From positions 1 through 5,628 of the forward strand of contig CAMOCR010000043.1 of NCBI GenBank assembly GCA_946611025.1: a DNA stretch of 5,628 bases. Reading direction: 5' to 3'. The notes under the pieces are model-generated. The model searched no databases. It was not told the DNA's origin and saw nothing but the letters and a program-made list of their open reading frames with translations. Position 1 is the first letter of the stretch. Every line of letters begins with the position of its first letter. This document shows positions 5,091-5,628 of the stretch, in pieces. The position numbers and the translations under genes were made by a program. Source of the stretch: an uncultured Alphaproteobacteria bacterium. Its GTDB lineage: Bacteria > Pseudomonadota > Alphaproteobacteria > Rs-D84.

Positions 5091-5118
5091 AAAAAATCGC
5101 CCGTCTGGGCGATTTTTT
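5091..5118. terminator. Bidirectional terminator between the stator-like operon and the YgiW-family gene
   Basis: ATCGCCC (5096-5102) pairs with GGGCGAT (5107-5113) around GTCT, with a run of A (5091-5096) on one side and T (5113-5118) on the other. It serves the + operon ending at 5035 and the - gene whose stop codon (5119-5117) lies inside the T-run. Confidence 0.92.
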
Positions 5119-5467
5119 AATTCATTTTTTCAATATAATCAATGTCGATTTCGGTGTCGAATAAACCATGGTCAACTTCGCCATAGATACGAACCGTGTC
5201 GGTTGGACCGATAACCAATCCATGCCATGCATCATCGTCTATTTCAACCATGATTGTACCTGTTGAATCTTGGAACAGATATTTTTCATCGCCATTTTTT
5301 TGAATAATTGCACCTTCGACCCAGACCTTGGAATTATCGTTCATACCTTTGGCCTGTTGAACGGTCAAAATTACATTTTCACCACCGGAAAAACCGCCCG
5401 GCCCCGCCGCATAGGCACCACATGACATGGCAACACATGCGATTGCAACAACTGATATTTTCTTCAT
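5117..5467 (-). CDS. ygiW: Secreted YgiW/YdeI (NirD/YgiW/YdeI, BOF) family OB-fold protein
   Basis: The 116-residue protein has a signal peptide, MKKISVVAIACVAMSCGAYA, with likely cleavage after Ala20 leaving AGPGGFSGG. The mature part is one small OB fold: VWVEGAIIQ (48-56), YLFQDSTGTIMVEIDDDAW (63-81), TVRIYGEVD (91-99) and EIDIDYIEKM (106-115). This matches the order and spacing of E. coli YgiW, including GGFSG and the F.D..GTI.V.ID..W motif. Family members are periplasmic and are linked to tolerance of oxidative, acid and antimicrobial-peptide stress; a ligand-binding role is proposed and no catalytic residues are known. An ATG four codons upstream (5479) has no ribosome site, whereas GGGGGA precedes the ATG at 5467, so the shorter form is chosen. 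It is a single-gene unit between two terminators. The YgiW symbol is given at family level; YdeI-type is equally possible. Confidence 0.85.
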   Translation of the reverse strand: MKKISVVAIACVAMSCGAYAAGPGGFSGGENVILTVQQAKGMNDNSKVWVEGAIIQKNGDEKYLFQDSTGTIMVEIDDDAWHGLVIGPTDTVRIYGEVDHGLFDTEIDIDYIEKMN

Positions 5468-5471
5468 ATTT

Positions 5472-5477
5472 TCCCCC
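5472..5477 (-). promoter_or_regulatory. Shine-Dalgarno site of the YgiW-family gene
   Basis: GGGGGA on the minus strand (5477-5472) lies 4 bases before the ATG at 5467. It overlaps the alternative ATG at 5479, arguing that the latter is not the main start. Confidence 0.6.
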
Positions 5478-5498
5478 ATTGGTTATTTGTTATCCGCC

Positions 5499-5528
5499 AT
5501 TATCATTTTACCAAAACATAACAACCAA
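5499..5528 (-). promoter_or_regulatory. Possible promoter of the YgiW-family gene
   Basis: TTGGTT (5528-5523) and GATAAT (5504-5499), 18 bases apart on the minus strand, form a plausible housekeeping promoter with a start near 5492 and a leader of about 25 bases. The gene lies downstream of a terminator, so its own promoter is expected. Confidence 0.45.
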
Positions 5529-5550
5529 TATCATAGGAACGAAATAACAA

Positions 5551-5569
5551 AAAACCCGCAAACGCGGGT
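5551..5569 (-). terminator. Intrinsic terminator after the MscS-like gene
   Basis: ACCCGC and GCGGGT (5554-5559, 5564-5569, loop AAAC on +) form a 6-bp stem. On the minus strand it is followed by TTTTTG (run of A on + at 5549-5554). It lies just after the stop codon of the gene entering from the right edge. Confidence 0.82.
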
Positions 5570-5572
5570 AAA

Positions 5573-5628
5573 TTATTTCACAATATGCACATCCATTTGC
5601 GGAAATGGGAAATGCACTTTCTTTTTCG
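5573..5628 (-). CDS. Probable MscS-family mechanosensitive channel (C-terminal end only)
   Basis: The last 18 codons with TAA are in the window, ending in HFPFPQMDVHIVK. The I-E-[IF]-P-[FY]-P-Q-x-D-V-H pattern is the hallmark of the very C-terminal end of MscS-type small-conductance channels, which relieve turgor on hypo-osmotic shock and sit in the inner membrane. The rest of the gene lies beyond the window, so size and subtype cannot be judged. The call rests on this short motif only. The frame is open to the window edge, and a terminator follows directly. Confidence 0.65.
   Translation of the reverse strand, partial: KKKVHFPFPQMDVHIVK

Noticed and set aside
5465..5479. ATG at 5479 as start of the YgiW-family protein
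   Set aside because: It adds only MGEN before a perfect signal peptide start MKK, and it lacks a ribosome site of its own.
1..5628. CRISPR array, tRNA, rRNA or insertion sequence
   Set aside because: No regularly spaced direct repeats, no cloverleaf, no rRNA signature, no transposase frame or terminal repeats were seen.

Overview
The window looks like a chromosomal housekeeping segment of an alphaproteobacterium with moderate GC content. Three things suggest this: an LptB-type C-terminus; the rpsF-rpsR-rplI order with an acidic bL9 tail; and a MotA/TolQ/ExbB plus OmpA-domain pair whose motifs (LLGTFWGLL, PLAGMATAF, WPGFVD) resemble the pair I recall from Rhizobiales and relatives. The exact lineage cannot be read from the sequence. 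A gut or host-associated uncultured clade is only a guess.

Layout: bases 1-68 carry the end of lptB (+), which meets a bidirectional terminator. On the minus strand, read from right to left, come rpsF, rpsR and rplI (ribosomal proteins bS6, bS18, bL9), a strong terminator, recO (recombination mediator), and then a membrane-anchored DsbA-like thiol oxidoreductase. Rightwards from a divergent promoter region near 3081-3149 runs a two-gene (+) operon: a proton-channel subunit (3172-3936, TTG start) and its peptidoglycan-binding, coiled-coil partner (3965-5035). It is followed by a compound palindromic element and a second bidirectional terminator. Beyond that, on the minus strand, lie a small secreted YgiW/YdeI-type OB-fold protein and, at the right edge, the end of a probable MscS-family channel gene.

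Many of these products act in the envelope: LPS export ATPase, periplasmic thiol chemistry, an ion-driven stator anchored to the wall, a secreted OB-fold stress protein and a mechanosensitive channel. The ribosomal and recO genes sit between them. There is no sign of a mobile element, CRISPR array, tRNA or rRNA. The most interesting item is the uncharacterised stator-like pair. Next are a REP-like double hairpin behind it and a possible regulatory hairpin in the rpsF leader.
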